From: CAVVST01 sp963750995
GTDB taxonomy: Bacteria > Acidobacteriota > Vicinamibacteria > Vicinamibacterales > UBA2999
Assembly (NCBI GenBank): GCA_963750995.1
Contig: CAVVST010000001.1
Location: forward strand, 620,001 to 684,000
Direction of reading: 5' to 3'
DNA: 64,000 nt
Each line of letters starts with the position of its first letter. Positions within the stretch are counted from its first letter, which is position 1. The position numbers were made by a program, and so were the translations under genes. Of the stretch, positions 1 through 8,083 are shown in pieces. The notes below the pieces were generated by a model. The model saw nothing but the letters and a program-made list of their open reading frames with translations, was not told where the DNA came from and ran no database searches.

Positions 1-1
1 G

Positions 2-595
2 GGCACCGAACCTCGCAGCGCGGACCAGCAGGAATTCGTCCGGAGTCTCCACACGACCGCCGAAGCGCAGTTTGGCGCCGATCTCATCACCGACGACATC
101 GAAGCGGTGAAAACCGCCGTTCGGGAGGCGCTGAAGCGGCTGCAGAAACCGGAAGCGCCCGTCAGGGCTTCCGCCGCATCGTCGTCCAGGCTGATTTACG
201 TTGTCTGCGATGCCCGGGACCGCAAGGAGACGATTCCGCTGCGCAGGCTTCTGCAGCGTGCTGGTTTCGAGGTGGAGATTCCGGTGTTCAGCGGCGATGC
301 CGCGACAGTCCGGCAGGCCAATCAAGAGCTGCTGGCCCAGTGCGACGCCGCCGTGCTTTTTTACGGTGCCGGTGACGAGGCATGGAAGAGGACGGTCGAA
401 AACGATCTGAGGAAGGCGCTCGCCTATCGCCAGGACAAGGCGCCGATGATCCGCTTCACTTATCTTGCGGCGCCCGCCACCGAGGACAAAGCCGAACTCA
501 TCGACGTCCAGGAGCCGGACCTGATCAACGGCCTTCGCGGCGAGCCGAGCGAGGCTGACGTCCAGCCGCTGGTGGACGCGCTCCGAAGCAGGTGA
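2..595 (+). CDS. DUF4062/TIR-like effector or sensor protein, 5' end outside window
   Basis: The frame is open from the left edge to the TGA at 593-595, so this is the C-terminal ~197 residues of a longer protein. The first ~45 visible residues resemble the end of a DUF4062-type domain, a module usually found at the N-terminus of STAND-type signalling proteins. After a short Ala/Ser linker comes a Rossmann-like TIR/TIR-like domain: a strand 'LIYVVCDARDR', a segment 'CDAAVLFYGAGDEAW', then 'YLAAP'. The stop overlaps the ATG of the next gene (TGATG), so the two are almost certainly co-translated. Seen directly: open frame, linker, overlap. The domain names come from memory of the families. Whether it has NADase activity cannot be told here; I see no clear catalytic Glu motif. 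Confidence 0.6.
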   Translation, partial: GTEPRSADQQEFVRSLHTTAEAQFGADLITDDIEAVKTAVREALKRLQKPEAPVRASAASSSRLIYVVCDARDRKETIPLRRLLQRAGFEVEIPVFSGDAATVRQANQELLAQCDAAVLFYGAGDEAWKRTVENDLRKALAYRQDKAPMIRFTYLAAPATEDKAELIDVQEPDLINGLRGEPSEADVQPLVDALRSR

Positions 596-2877
596 TGGTC
601 GGCACGGCAGCAGTGACCACACGGGCGAACCCGTTTCCGGGCCTGCGTCCCTTTCTCGAAGACGAGGAGTACCTGTTTTTCGGTCGCGAGAGCCAGATCG
701 ACCGGATCGTCGACAAACTCGCGCTTAACCGCTTCCTCGCGGTGGTAGGGACATCCGGCAGCGGCAAATCTTCGCTCGTGAACTGCGGGCTCCGGCCGGC
801 GCTCCGGCGCGGGCTCATGGCGGACGCCGGCACGTCGTGGCGGATTGTGCAGTTCCGCCCGGGCGCCGATCCGCTGGACGCGATGGCCCGCGTTCTTGCG
901 CATGACCCGCAGCTGTTCCCCGCTGGACTTTCTGGCGGGATGCCTCTCGATCAGCTGATCTCGGCCACGCTCCAGATGTCGAATCTCGGTCTTTCCGATC
1001 TCTACGAGCAGGCGCGGCTGCCTGCCGGCACCAACCTGCTCGTGATCGTCGATCAGTTCGAGGAGCTGTTCCGCTACCGGTCGGTCGCCCGCGCCGGCGC
1101 GAAGGATCCAAATGCCGCGGGCGAGACGGCGACGACGTTCATCAACCTGCTGTTGTCCGCGCACGCGCAGCGGCACCACCCGATCTACGTGGTGCTGACG
1201 ATGCGATCGGACTTCCTCGGCGATTGCTCGCAGTTCTATGGGCTGCCCGAGGCGATCAACGAAGGCCAGTACCTCGTTCCGCGGATGACGCGCGACGAGC
1301 GCCGGGCCGCGATCGTCGGTCCGGTCGGAGTGGTCGGCGGCGAGATCAGCCCGGTGCTGCTCACGAGACTCGTCAACGATACGGGCGACAATCCGGACCA
1401 GCTGTCGATCCTTCAGCACGCCCTCAACCGGACCTGGGCACGATGGCAGAACGAGGGCGGCGGGGCGGGCGCCCTCTCGCTCGAAGCTTACGAGTCGATC
1501 GGCACGATGGCGAATGCCCTGGATCGCCACGCCGAGAAGGCCTTTGACGAGCTCGACACGGACCGCAAGCGCATCGTGTGCGCCAAGGTCTTCAAGGCGC
1601 TGACGGACATGGGCACCGACTCGCGCGGCATTCGACGGCCGACCTCCCTCGGCCAGCTATGCGCCACGACGGGTGCGTCGCAGCCGGAGATCGAGTCGGT
1701 GATCGACGTGTTCCGGAAGCCGAGCCGGTCGTTCCTCATGCCGCCGATGCCGGAGGCGCTGACGCCTGGCACCGTCATCGACATCTCGCACGAGAGTCTG
1801 ATGCGAGTGTGGAAACGGCTCAGCGCCTGGGCGGAGGAGGAAGCGGAGTCCGCCCGCATGTACCGACGCATCCACGACACGGCGACGCTGCATGCCGCCG
1901 GCAAGGCCGGCCTCTGGCGCGATCCGGACCTCCAGTTTGCGCTCGACTGGCGGTCCCGGGAACAGCCGACCGAACAATGGGCGGCACTCTACGGCGGCAA
2001 TCTGTCCACCGCGTTGTCGTTCATCGACGAGAGCAAATGGATGGCCGATCGGGGGGCAGCCGAGATCGAGCTGCAGCGGCAATGGAATCGGTGGTTCGTC
2101 GTGCCGGGAGCGCTCGTGCTGCTCGCCATGTACGTGCGGCTGTTGAACGCGGTGAGTGACTCTGACGCGCTGAGTTTCCTGCCGTTGTACCCCCGGTTCT
2201 TCGTCGAGGCGACGCTTCCGGCACTCCCGATTGTGCTCATGGGCCTTGTGCTGACCTACACGGGGAAACGCGCGCACCGTGCGCTGGCGTTCCCGCGGAT
2301 TCTCACGCAGATTCCCGAGCTGGCCGCCCGGCGGCAAGCCAGCGTCGATCGGCAGATGGGCGCGCTCGCGAGCGCGCCCATCGTCACGGCCACGGAGGCG
2401 CTGGGCACGAACTACGCCGGTTTCTGGTCTCGTGCGCTGGGATATGCCATCGATGCCGCGGTTGGCATGGCGCTGTTTTTGGGAGTGGCCATCCTTTTTG
2501 CGGCGATTGATACGATCAACTGGCCCGTACCCGATCCGATGGGCGACGATGGCGGCGAGATGAGCGACGCGGCGGCGGCCCTGCTCCTGGCAGCGAGCTT
2601 CGTGGCGTACGGGCTTTACCTCGTGCTGCCGATGTGCTCCCGTCGCATGGCGACGCCCGGCATGCGCGCCGTTGGCATCGTGGTGACGGACACCCGGGGA
2701 GAGCGGCTGTCGTTCTTTCGCGCCCTCGGGCGGTTTTTCGCGAGCTACCTCTCCGTATACACAATGGGCATCGGGTTTGTTATTCAGCGTTTCACGAAGC
2801 GGCGGCAGACGCTGCACGATCTCGTCGCCGGAACCGTCGTCCTGAAGGCGCCGCCCGATCTCACGGCCGGACGCTAG
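595..2877 (+). CDS. nSTAND-type NTPase fused to C-terminal RDD membrane domain
   Basis: This 760-residue protein starts with 'NPFPGLRPF', the typical entry of nSTAND1 NTPases. Walker A is GTSGSGKS at residues 52-59 and Walker B is LLVIVDQFEE at about 148-157. A helical region follows to about residue 490. A first hydrophobic pair lies at about 500-560, and an RDD-family membrane domain runs from about 600 ('FWSRALGYAIDAAVG') to the end ('RRQTLHDLVAGTVVL'). STAND ATPases are signal-transducing switches, many of them in antiphage or programmed-death systems. Here the usual WD40 or TPR sensor is replaced by membrane helices, which suggests a membrane-anchored switch (inference). I chose ATG 595, which overlaps the upstream TGA, over GTG 592. 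The gene is intact. Confidence 0.8.
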   Translation: MVGTAAVTTRANPFPGLRPFLEDEEYLFFGRESQIDRIVDKLALNRFLAVVGTSGSGKSSLVNCGLRPALRRGLMADAGTSWRIVQFRPGADPLDAMARVLAHDPQLFPAGLSGGMPLDQLISATLQMSNLGLSDLYEQARLPAGTNLLVIVDQFEELFRYRSVARAGAKDPNAAGETATTFINLLLSAHAQRHHPIYVVLTMRSDFLGDCSQFYGLPEAINEGQYLVPRMTRDERRAAIVGPVGVVGGEISPVLLTRLVNDTGDNPDQLSILQHALNRTWARWQNEGGGAGALSLEAYESIGTMANALDRHAEKAFDELDTDRKRIVCAKVFKALTDMGTDSRGIRRPTSLGQLCATTGASQPEIESVIDVFRKPSRSFLMPPMPEALTPGTVIDISHESLMRVWKRLSAWAEEEAESARMYRRIHDTATLHAAGKAGLWRDPDLQFALDWRSREQPTEQWAALYGGNLSTALSFIDESKWMADRGAAEIELQRQWNRWFVVPGALVLLAMYVRLLNAVSDSDALSFLPLYPRFFVEATLPALPIVLMGLVLTYTGKRAHRALAFPRILTQIPELAARRQASVDRQMGALASAPIVTATEALGTNYAGFWSRALGYAIDAAVGMALFLGVAILFAAIDTINWPVPDPMGDDGGEMSDAAAALLLAASFVAYGLYLVLPMCSRRMATPGMRAVGIVVTDTRGERLSFFRALGRFFASYLSVYTMGIGFVIQRFTKRRQTLHDLVAGTVVLKAPPDLTAGR

Positions 2878-2994
2878 TCGAAGAACCCGCCCCATTCGTC
2901 GTACTGGAACACGAGCATCGTGTTTTTCCAGGCCAGGCCTCGAAGAATGTGGAAATACCATAGGCCGCCTTCGCGCATACAAGTGGATGCCCGA

Positions 2995-3060
2995 TGCACG
3001 GTACGGCCGAAGCCGGACACTACGTCCGTTCGGGTCCGGTCTGGCTCAGGCGGCTGTCGT
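2995..3060. repeat. REP-like dispersed repeat copy A
   Basis: The 168-base gap after the STAND gene carries a 'ccgaagccggacactacgt' segment followed by a 'ggctgtcgtctgggcgg' segment. The latter runs into the last codons of the convergent epimerase gene. A related sequence recurs at 7960-8031 with the same order of parts, and the 'ccggacactac' part recurs at 19707-19770. I see no coding in the gap. Confidence 0.5.
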
Positions 3061-3990
3061 CTGGGCGGCCCGGTACCACTCGACGGTCTTCTTCAATCCT
3101 TCGTCGAAGCTGACGCGTGGTTCGTAGCCGAGCAGGCGGTGTGCCTTCTGGATGTCGGCCTGCGAGTCGCGCACGTCGCCGGCGCGCGGCTCGGCGTAGA
3201 TGGGTTCGACGTGGGCGCCCACGAGATCGCGGATGGCCTGGAACAACTGGTTGAGCGACACCCGGCCGCCCGTGGCCACATTGATCACTTCCCCGCTGGC
3301 ATCCTTGGCTTCACAGGCGCGCAGCACGCCGTCGACGACGTTGGCGATGTAGGTGAAGTCGCGGGTGTGGCCGCCGTCGCCGTAAATAGTAGGCTGGCGC
3401 CCTTGGCACAGCGCGCTGATGAACAGCGAGATGACGCCGGAGTAGGGCGACGAGGGATCCTGGCGCGGGCCGAAGACGTTGAAGTACCGGATCGTGACGG
3501 TCTCGAGGCCGTAAAGCTGCGTGAACATCTGGCAGTACTGCTCGGCTACCAGCTTCTGCAGCGCATACGGCGACAGCGGCGCCGTCGGCATCGTTTCGAC
3601 CTTCGGCAGGGTCGGCGCATTCCCGTAGGCCGACGACGATCCGGCATACACCACCCGCTTCACACCAGCGTCGCGCGCGGCGACCAGGACGTTCACCGAC
3701 GCGTCGATGTTGGCGCGATTCGAGGTGATTGGATCCTGCACCGAACGGGGCACCGACGGAATCGCTGCCTGGTGGAGGACGTACTCCATCCCGGCGACGG
3801 CGCGCTTCGCAACCGCGAGGTCGGCGAGATCGCCTTCAACGAACTCCACGTTCTGAATGTGCGCCAGGTTCTGACGCTTGCCGGTAATCAGGCTGTCGAC
3901 GACGCGCACGCGATCACCGCGCCGTACGAGTTCTTCCGTGAGATGAGATCCGATAAACCCGGCGCCGCCGGTAACAAGGTAGGAAGCCAT
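3046..3990 (-). CDS. NAD-dependent epimerase/dehydratase (UDP-sugar 4-epimerase type)
   Basis: This is a 314-residue extended short-chain dehydrogenase. The N-terminal NAD-binding motif is GGAGFIG (residues 7-13). The catalytic Tyr/Lys pair is in 'SPYALQK', with the Ser of 'AGSSSAYG' upstream. The 'RYFNVFGPRQDP' segment is typical of UDP-glucose or UDP-GlcNAc 4-epimerases such as WbpP and GalE-like enzymes. It would interconvert nucleotide sugars for surface polysaccharide or glycolipid synthesis in the cytoplasm. The precise sugar cannot be deduced. It stands alone, convergent to the STAND gene and just downstream of rnpB on the same strand. The start ATG 3990 puts the Rossmann motif at its normal position. 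Confidence 0.9.
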   Translation of the reverse strand: MASYLVTGGAGFIGSHLTEELVRRGDRVRVVDSLITGKRQNLAHIQNVEFVEGDLADLAVAKRAVAGMEYVLHQAAIPSVPRSVQDPITSNRANIDASVNVLVAARDAGVKRVVYAGSSSAYGNAPTLPKVETMPTAPLSPYALQKLVAEQYCQMFTQLYGLETVTIRYFNVFGPRQDPSSPYSGVISLFISALCQGRQPTIYGDGGHTRDFTYIANVVDGVLRACEAKDASGEVINVATGGRVSLNQLFQAIRDLVGAHVEPIYAEPRAGDVRDSQADIQKAHRLLGYEPRVSFDEGLKKTVEWYRAAQTTAA

Positions 3991-4042
3991 ACGGCGCGAT
4001 ACCTCAGCAAAAGGTTTGCCGTAGAGGTCGGCAAAAAGTGTC

Positions 4043-4458
4043 GCAGTCGGTCGATAAGCCGAATCCTGTCCCCACCATCCCTTGCGGGCTGCGGCGAGGC
4101 GACGACCATTCCTCTAGCCCTGCAATTACTCACAGGGTCCAGCAACCTACCCGGTGACTTCGGGCGGGCAGCCCTCAAGCGTCACCCTATTTGGTCTTGC
4201 TCCGTGCGGGGTTTTGCCTGCCATCCGTGTTGCCACGGACGCGGTGCGCTCTTACCGCACCTTTTCACCCTTACCCCTCGACTCGCCCTTTCGGGCTCGC
4301 GTCGGGGCGGTATCTTTTCTGTGCCACTATTCCGTCAAGTTGCCCTGCCCGGGCGTTACCCGGCGCACTGCCCTTCGGAGTTCGGACTTTCCTCCCGCCC
4401 CCGCCGTTGGCCTTGCGGCCCGCGCGAAGGCCGGCGGTCGTCTGGCCGGCTGCGACCC
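4043..4458 (-). ncRNA. rnpB: RNase P RNA, bacterial type A
   Basis: This is the RNA component of RNase P, which cuts the 5' leader from tRNA precursors. On the minus strand the 5' part reads CAGCCGGCCAGACGACCGCC (P1 and neighbours). The conserved 'GAGGAAAGTCCGAACTCC' core follows around 4375-4400, and the gene ends with 'GGATTCGGCTTATCGACCGAC' near 4045-4065, the standard 3' signature. The ~415-base length fits. No protein reading frame with family support overlaps it. The 5' end was placed about seven bases after a GATAAT -10 box. The exact ends are ±10 bases. Confidence 0.93.
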
Positions 4459-4461
4459 TTC

Positions 4462-4467
4462 ATTATC
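4462..4467 (-). promoter_or_regulatory. Candidate -10 box of rnpB
   Basis: On the minus strand GATAAT sits about seven bases upstream of the inferred RNase P RNA 5' end. I do not see a convincing -35 at 17 bases. The DNA just upstream (4470-4545) is a 'gttcgtgttcac'-type repeat related to the inverted repeat at 33271-33380, so the promoter abuts repeat DNA. Confidence 0.4.
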
Positions 4468-4634
4468 ACGTACCGTTCACGCTTCTTCGTTCTTGCTTCT
4501 GGGTTCGTGTTCACTTTCGCAGGTTCATTTTCCAGGTTCGTCCATCGCATGACTGCTATCGAGCCCACAAAGTTCATAACCGCACGTTGGCGCGTGCGTA
4601 GCGAGCTTAGCGCTGAGCCGAAGCGCCGCCGGCG

Positions 4635-6158
4635 CTACTTCCTCTTGCTATCAATGATTCGCTGCACGGCAGACTGATTGACATCCAGGAACTCTATCCC
4701 GGCCCGATAGCGGACATGGCCGTCAGCCGTCTCGGCGGATACCGAGGCAATGACAGAGGGGATCTGCAGTGACTGTTGTTGGTCCGCGAATACCACAGTT
4801 ACGCGCTGCTTCGGCGTCAGCACACCGGCTGAGCACACCTGGGCTCCAACGACCGAGAGGTTCACGAGTGCGACCCTCTTACCGTCGACCTCGGCCTCGG
4901 TACCCTCCACCATCTTGAATCGCGGCGCTCGCCGCGTACCAGACATATCGATTGGCGCCGCGCTGGTGCTGCCATTCTCCACAGTGGCGGTTGTTTCAGC
5001 CTGGCTGTGTCGCGGGGCGTCATCGCGAGTGACACGCGGGAACTCACCTGGTCGGGAGATGAACTGAACATGCCGCACCGCGGCTGAAGAAACGAAGACA
5101 CGAATATTGTTCCCGTGCTTGTCGGCGGGATGAACGATGAAGCCATGCTCTTCAGGCCGGTAGCTCAGTGTCGACCCCAAAAGGACCTCGCCGTCGTCGA
5201 ACGTGACTTCGAGCGTGCGACCCTGCGGCGGACCGGTAAACGTCTTCGGGTCTTTGTAGGTTGGATCGCCCGCAAAGTCGCGCACGAAGAAGAGCGCCTT
5301 GAGCTGGGTCAACGGGACCACCAAGGTGTCTCCCGAAGCGGGCTCGAGTGAGAAGTGGAACTGCGGCCGCACGACGTTGAAATCGCTGGTATAGCCGCGA
5401 AGAATCCGTCCATCTCGATATCGAACGACCACCTTCTGCCACGTCGCACTCAAAGCAGATACATCCTGTGATGAGGGGGCGTGGTCTGTGGGAGCATCTG
5501 CTGGCGTGTGCGGAGGCCGTGTGCAGCGATTCCACTCGCGCAGCAACTCAACCAGGTACCCCGCCGACTGGCGCAGACGAGGATCGCCGAAAGACCAGGT
5601 CGCGTCGGTCAAGTGAACTGAAGCAGGCAAGATGGAGCCGTGATGGAGTGCTTCGACTGCTGCGAGCACGGAGTCAGTCGGCTGGCGCTGCTTCAGAACG
5701 GAAACGACAGCACTGACGAATTCCGCCAGGAGATGTGCGATCGGATCGACGCAGCTCGACGCGTCGATCAGGAGCATTTTCCAATGAAGCAATGACCTCG
5801 TCCGCGTCCCAGGACGTGCTGCGACACTGCTCGAGCAGGCCGAGCAGCGCGAGATCGATCTGGGTAAAGTCACGGGGTGCCTTGCGAAGCCTTGCACCAT
5901 CAGAGCGGAATCGAGAGAGATCGAGGGGGTTCTTGAACGCGCAGGCGATTCGATAGAGCGGGAGGCCGTTGAGGCCGACGATCTCGCTCCGCAGAACGCG
6001 CGCGGGCGCCAGCAGTTGACACGCCGTCCCGATCAGCTCGATACAACGTTGGTGTGAGGCTTCAGGATCTGTTTCGTCTCGAGGGCCCCCCCTACTGAGA
6101 CATCGAGCACGCGCACCTCGGGTCCGTAGTTAAGTCTGGCACTCGAACTCGCGTCCAC
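4635..6158 (-). CDS. Two-PilZ protein with central DUF6982-like repeats, frame-broken in N-terminal third
   Basis: The intact part runs from ATG 5777 to 4635. A helical segment is followed by two related beta-rich units ('VVVRYRDGRILRGYTSDF...ALFFVRDF' and 'LEVTFDDGEVLLGSTLSYRP') that I associate with DUF6982. A C-terminal PilZ domain ends it ('RRAPRF...EVDG...NLSVVGAQV...GIEFLDV'). Upstream, two other frames encode what looks like a first PilZ domain: 'NYGPEVRVLDVSVGGAL' near 6100-6140, then 'CIELIGTACQLLAPARV' near 6000-6045, then a helical linker. Frame changes fall near 6040 and 5775. PilZ domains bind cyclic di-GMP. The RxxxR-like 'RRAPR' in the C-terminal copy is compatible with binding. 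I infer one long gene with two one-base indels. Start GTG 6158 is a guess. Confidence 0.6.
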
Positions 6159-6533
6159 TGAGACGCCGGTGCGCGCGACGATTCGATGGAGATACTGAAG
6201 GTGAAGACGGCGCTTCCTGAGGCCCGGAGGTTGGGCCAGTCAACCAATCAATACTCTCCCGAATAGCGTCAAGGCGCGGCGTAGGGCAGGTCGATGGGGC
6301 GGCTTGCAACTTGGGATGACTCCAGCGCAAGGTTCAGCAACTGATGGGCCAAGATCGCACGTGACGATTCGCGGAATTCACGGCGACATTGTCTGTGTTG
6401 GCGCGGGAGCGGGGCCTTTTTGAGCGTCGGCGAGGTCACCTGAGGCCGGTCTTCCGACGGGCTTGCAGGCAGGGATATGCTGATCGGCTTAGTGAGACCG
6501 CTGGCAGTCTCTTGAGGTTCATAACGGGCCATC
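6159..6533. other. No supportable gene
   Basis: A 375-base stretch between the damaged PilZ gene and the divergent broken lipoprotein gene. Both strands hold short open frames, the longest on the minus strand from ATG 6535 to 6269, but composition and content do not look like a protein family. It may be the decayed beginning of the PilZ gene or its promoter. Confidence 0.5.
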
Positions 6534-6999
6534 ATGGGCACCACTGTTCGCCGTGGCGCAGCCGTCATGCTTCTCGTGCTTTCTGCCGCATGCGGAGGGT
6601 CGACGCCTACCACCCCAACTGGCACAAATCAGCCGTCCGCCCTGCCCTCGCCAACTCCGCCGCCTGGGCCAGACTTTCCACCATTGATCGGGGCATCGCG
6701 CACCTTCGTCTTCGACCGTGAACTGTCGTATCCCGTCAGCGACTACACGAAGAAGTCGAGGTTCGTCCTCTACGACAACGGCGCGTTCGTGCTGCAGGTC
6801 CTCGGGCCTTAGTGAGGGCGGGTATCGCGGAGGGTACAGGGTCGCAAACGGGCTCATTGCTTTCGGGTGGGAGGACTGGAGTCCCGCCGGACTATGGGGT
6901 GCGACCGGGACCCTCAGAGGTAACACGCTGACCGTTCACTACAACGAGATCATGTTCTGGACTGACTTTGAGGACGCCATATACGTGCTGACCCCATAA
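6534..6999 (+). pseudogene. Small secreted lipoprotein, frameshifted
   Basis: The gene starts at ATG 6534 with a lipoprotein signal peptide ending in the lipobox 'LSAAC' (Cys at residue 21). A Pro/Thr-rich linker follows, then a beta-rich domain 'FVFDRELSYPVSDYTKKSRF' and 'VLYDNGAFVLQ'. The frame then stops at 6810-6812. The natural continuation, 'GYRVANGLIAFGWEDWS...GATGTLRGNTLTVHYN...DFEDAIYVLTP', is read in another frame to 6999. The break lies at about 6795-6815. The family is an uncharacterised lipoprotein I associate with Acidobacteria and Gemmatimonadetes. It lies next to another broken gene, so real decay is as likely as an assembly indel. Function unknown. Confidence 0.65.
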
Positions 7000-7019
7000 C
7001 CATTGGACGCTGACGGCGG

Positions 7020-7910
7020 TCAGTTCAATGTGCGACTGAAGAACCTCGCCGCCATCTCGGACGTTCGCCGATGGACCTCGGTGCGATCAACGTTCGCCGG
7101 GTCGGTGCAAAGGAGCGGTTGAGCGCGTTTGCCCGCGTCGGTGCACGTAGCCAGAAATGTATAGTGCCCGCCAGGCAGCTGCGTCAGTCTTGCCCCGGGG
7201 ATCAGGCGAGCGACCGGACGAGCATTTGGCCCAAGTGGGACGATCTCGTCGTTCTCGCCGACCAGGATCTCAACGGGGATCGCGACCTGCGATAACGACT
7301 CCGGGACCAGGGCTGGACCCACTACTGGCGCAATCGCGAATGACAGCCGCCGAGCGAGAATCCTGCCGCTCCTATTCTGGCGCGGTCGATCACGGAGCCG
7401 AATTGACGATCAGACAACATGGAATCGATCACCGTGCTGAGGTCCCGAGCACGCTCCCACCAAAGGAGAAACCCCTCGGCCGTGTAGTCCTCGAGTGCGT
7501 TATTTCCAGGGTGGTTGACGGCCGCAACGATGTAGCCGCGGGATGCCAGATCACGAGCCAGCCAAGCCATCATCTGCGCCGAACCGCCGGTTCCGTGCGA
7601 AACCGCAATGAACGGAAATCGTCCGGGAAGTGCTTGGGCCGTCTGCCCAGCGACCCAACGTAAACAATGGCGTCGCCGTTGGACCTATGTAGTGGTCCGT
7701 CATCGCGGCGTCCGTGCGGACGGGGTACCAGATCGTGGTATCGAGCGCATGGATGGCTGCCTCTCGCCAGTTGTACGGTTCCCGGGGAATGAACCGCCGA
7801 GTAACCGCGCCGACTGCCGAAGGGTCAGATTGGCTGCGCTCTTGACCGACGATTGATGGGACGGCCGTGAGCATCAGCACCGCCACGGCAGCTGCGTTGA
7901 GTAAGCGCAC
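7020..7910 (-). pseudogene. Secreted alpha/beta hydrolase (dienelactone-hydrolase-like), decayed
   Basis: Three fragments on the minus strand make one hydrolase. Part 1 is a signal peptide plus 'REAAIHALDTTIWYPV' (7910 to about 7650). Part 2, in another frame, carries 'GGSAQMMAWLARDLASRGY' and the nucleophile elbow 'GAAGFSLGG' (about 7625-7340). Part 3, in a further frame, carries 'IPVEILVGENDEIVPLG' and the C-terminal His region 'GGHYTFLATC' (7320-7020). Between the elbow and part 3, roughly 80-100 residues normally present are missing, so besides two frame changes there is a true internal deletion. This is a real pseudogene and not only an indel artefact. Ancestral role: secreted esterase or carboxylesterase-type hydrolase. 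Confidence 0.75.
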
Positions 7911-7959
7911 GGTCAGATTCTACGGCTTGCGTCGCCATGAGGTGGGCGTGGCGTACGGT

Positions 7960-8031
7960 CTGGCTGGAGCCAGACACTACATCTGAATGGAGGCGTGAGG
8001 ACTGACTCAGACGGCTGTCGTCGGGGCGGGG
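7960..8031. repeat. REP-like dispersed repeat copy B
   Basis: It starts with the hairpin 'gtctggctggagccagac' and ends with 'gacggctgtcgtcggggcgg', the same parts in the same order as copy A at 2995-3060. It fills the gap between the decayed hydrolase and the ntrC-type regulator gene (transcribed leftward, ending at 8084), where it could act as a weak terminator. Confidence 0.5.
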
Positions 8032-8083
8032 TGTGGCAGCCGTCGCCGCAAATACAGTGGGTTGGCGGCGCGACGGCCGTTCG

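Noticed and set aside
6269..6625. Minus-strand open frame of up to 118 codons
   Set aside because: No family likeness, its start codons overlap the lipoprotein gene on the other strand, and composition is unremarkable.
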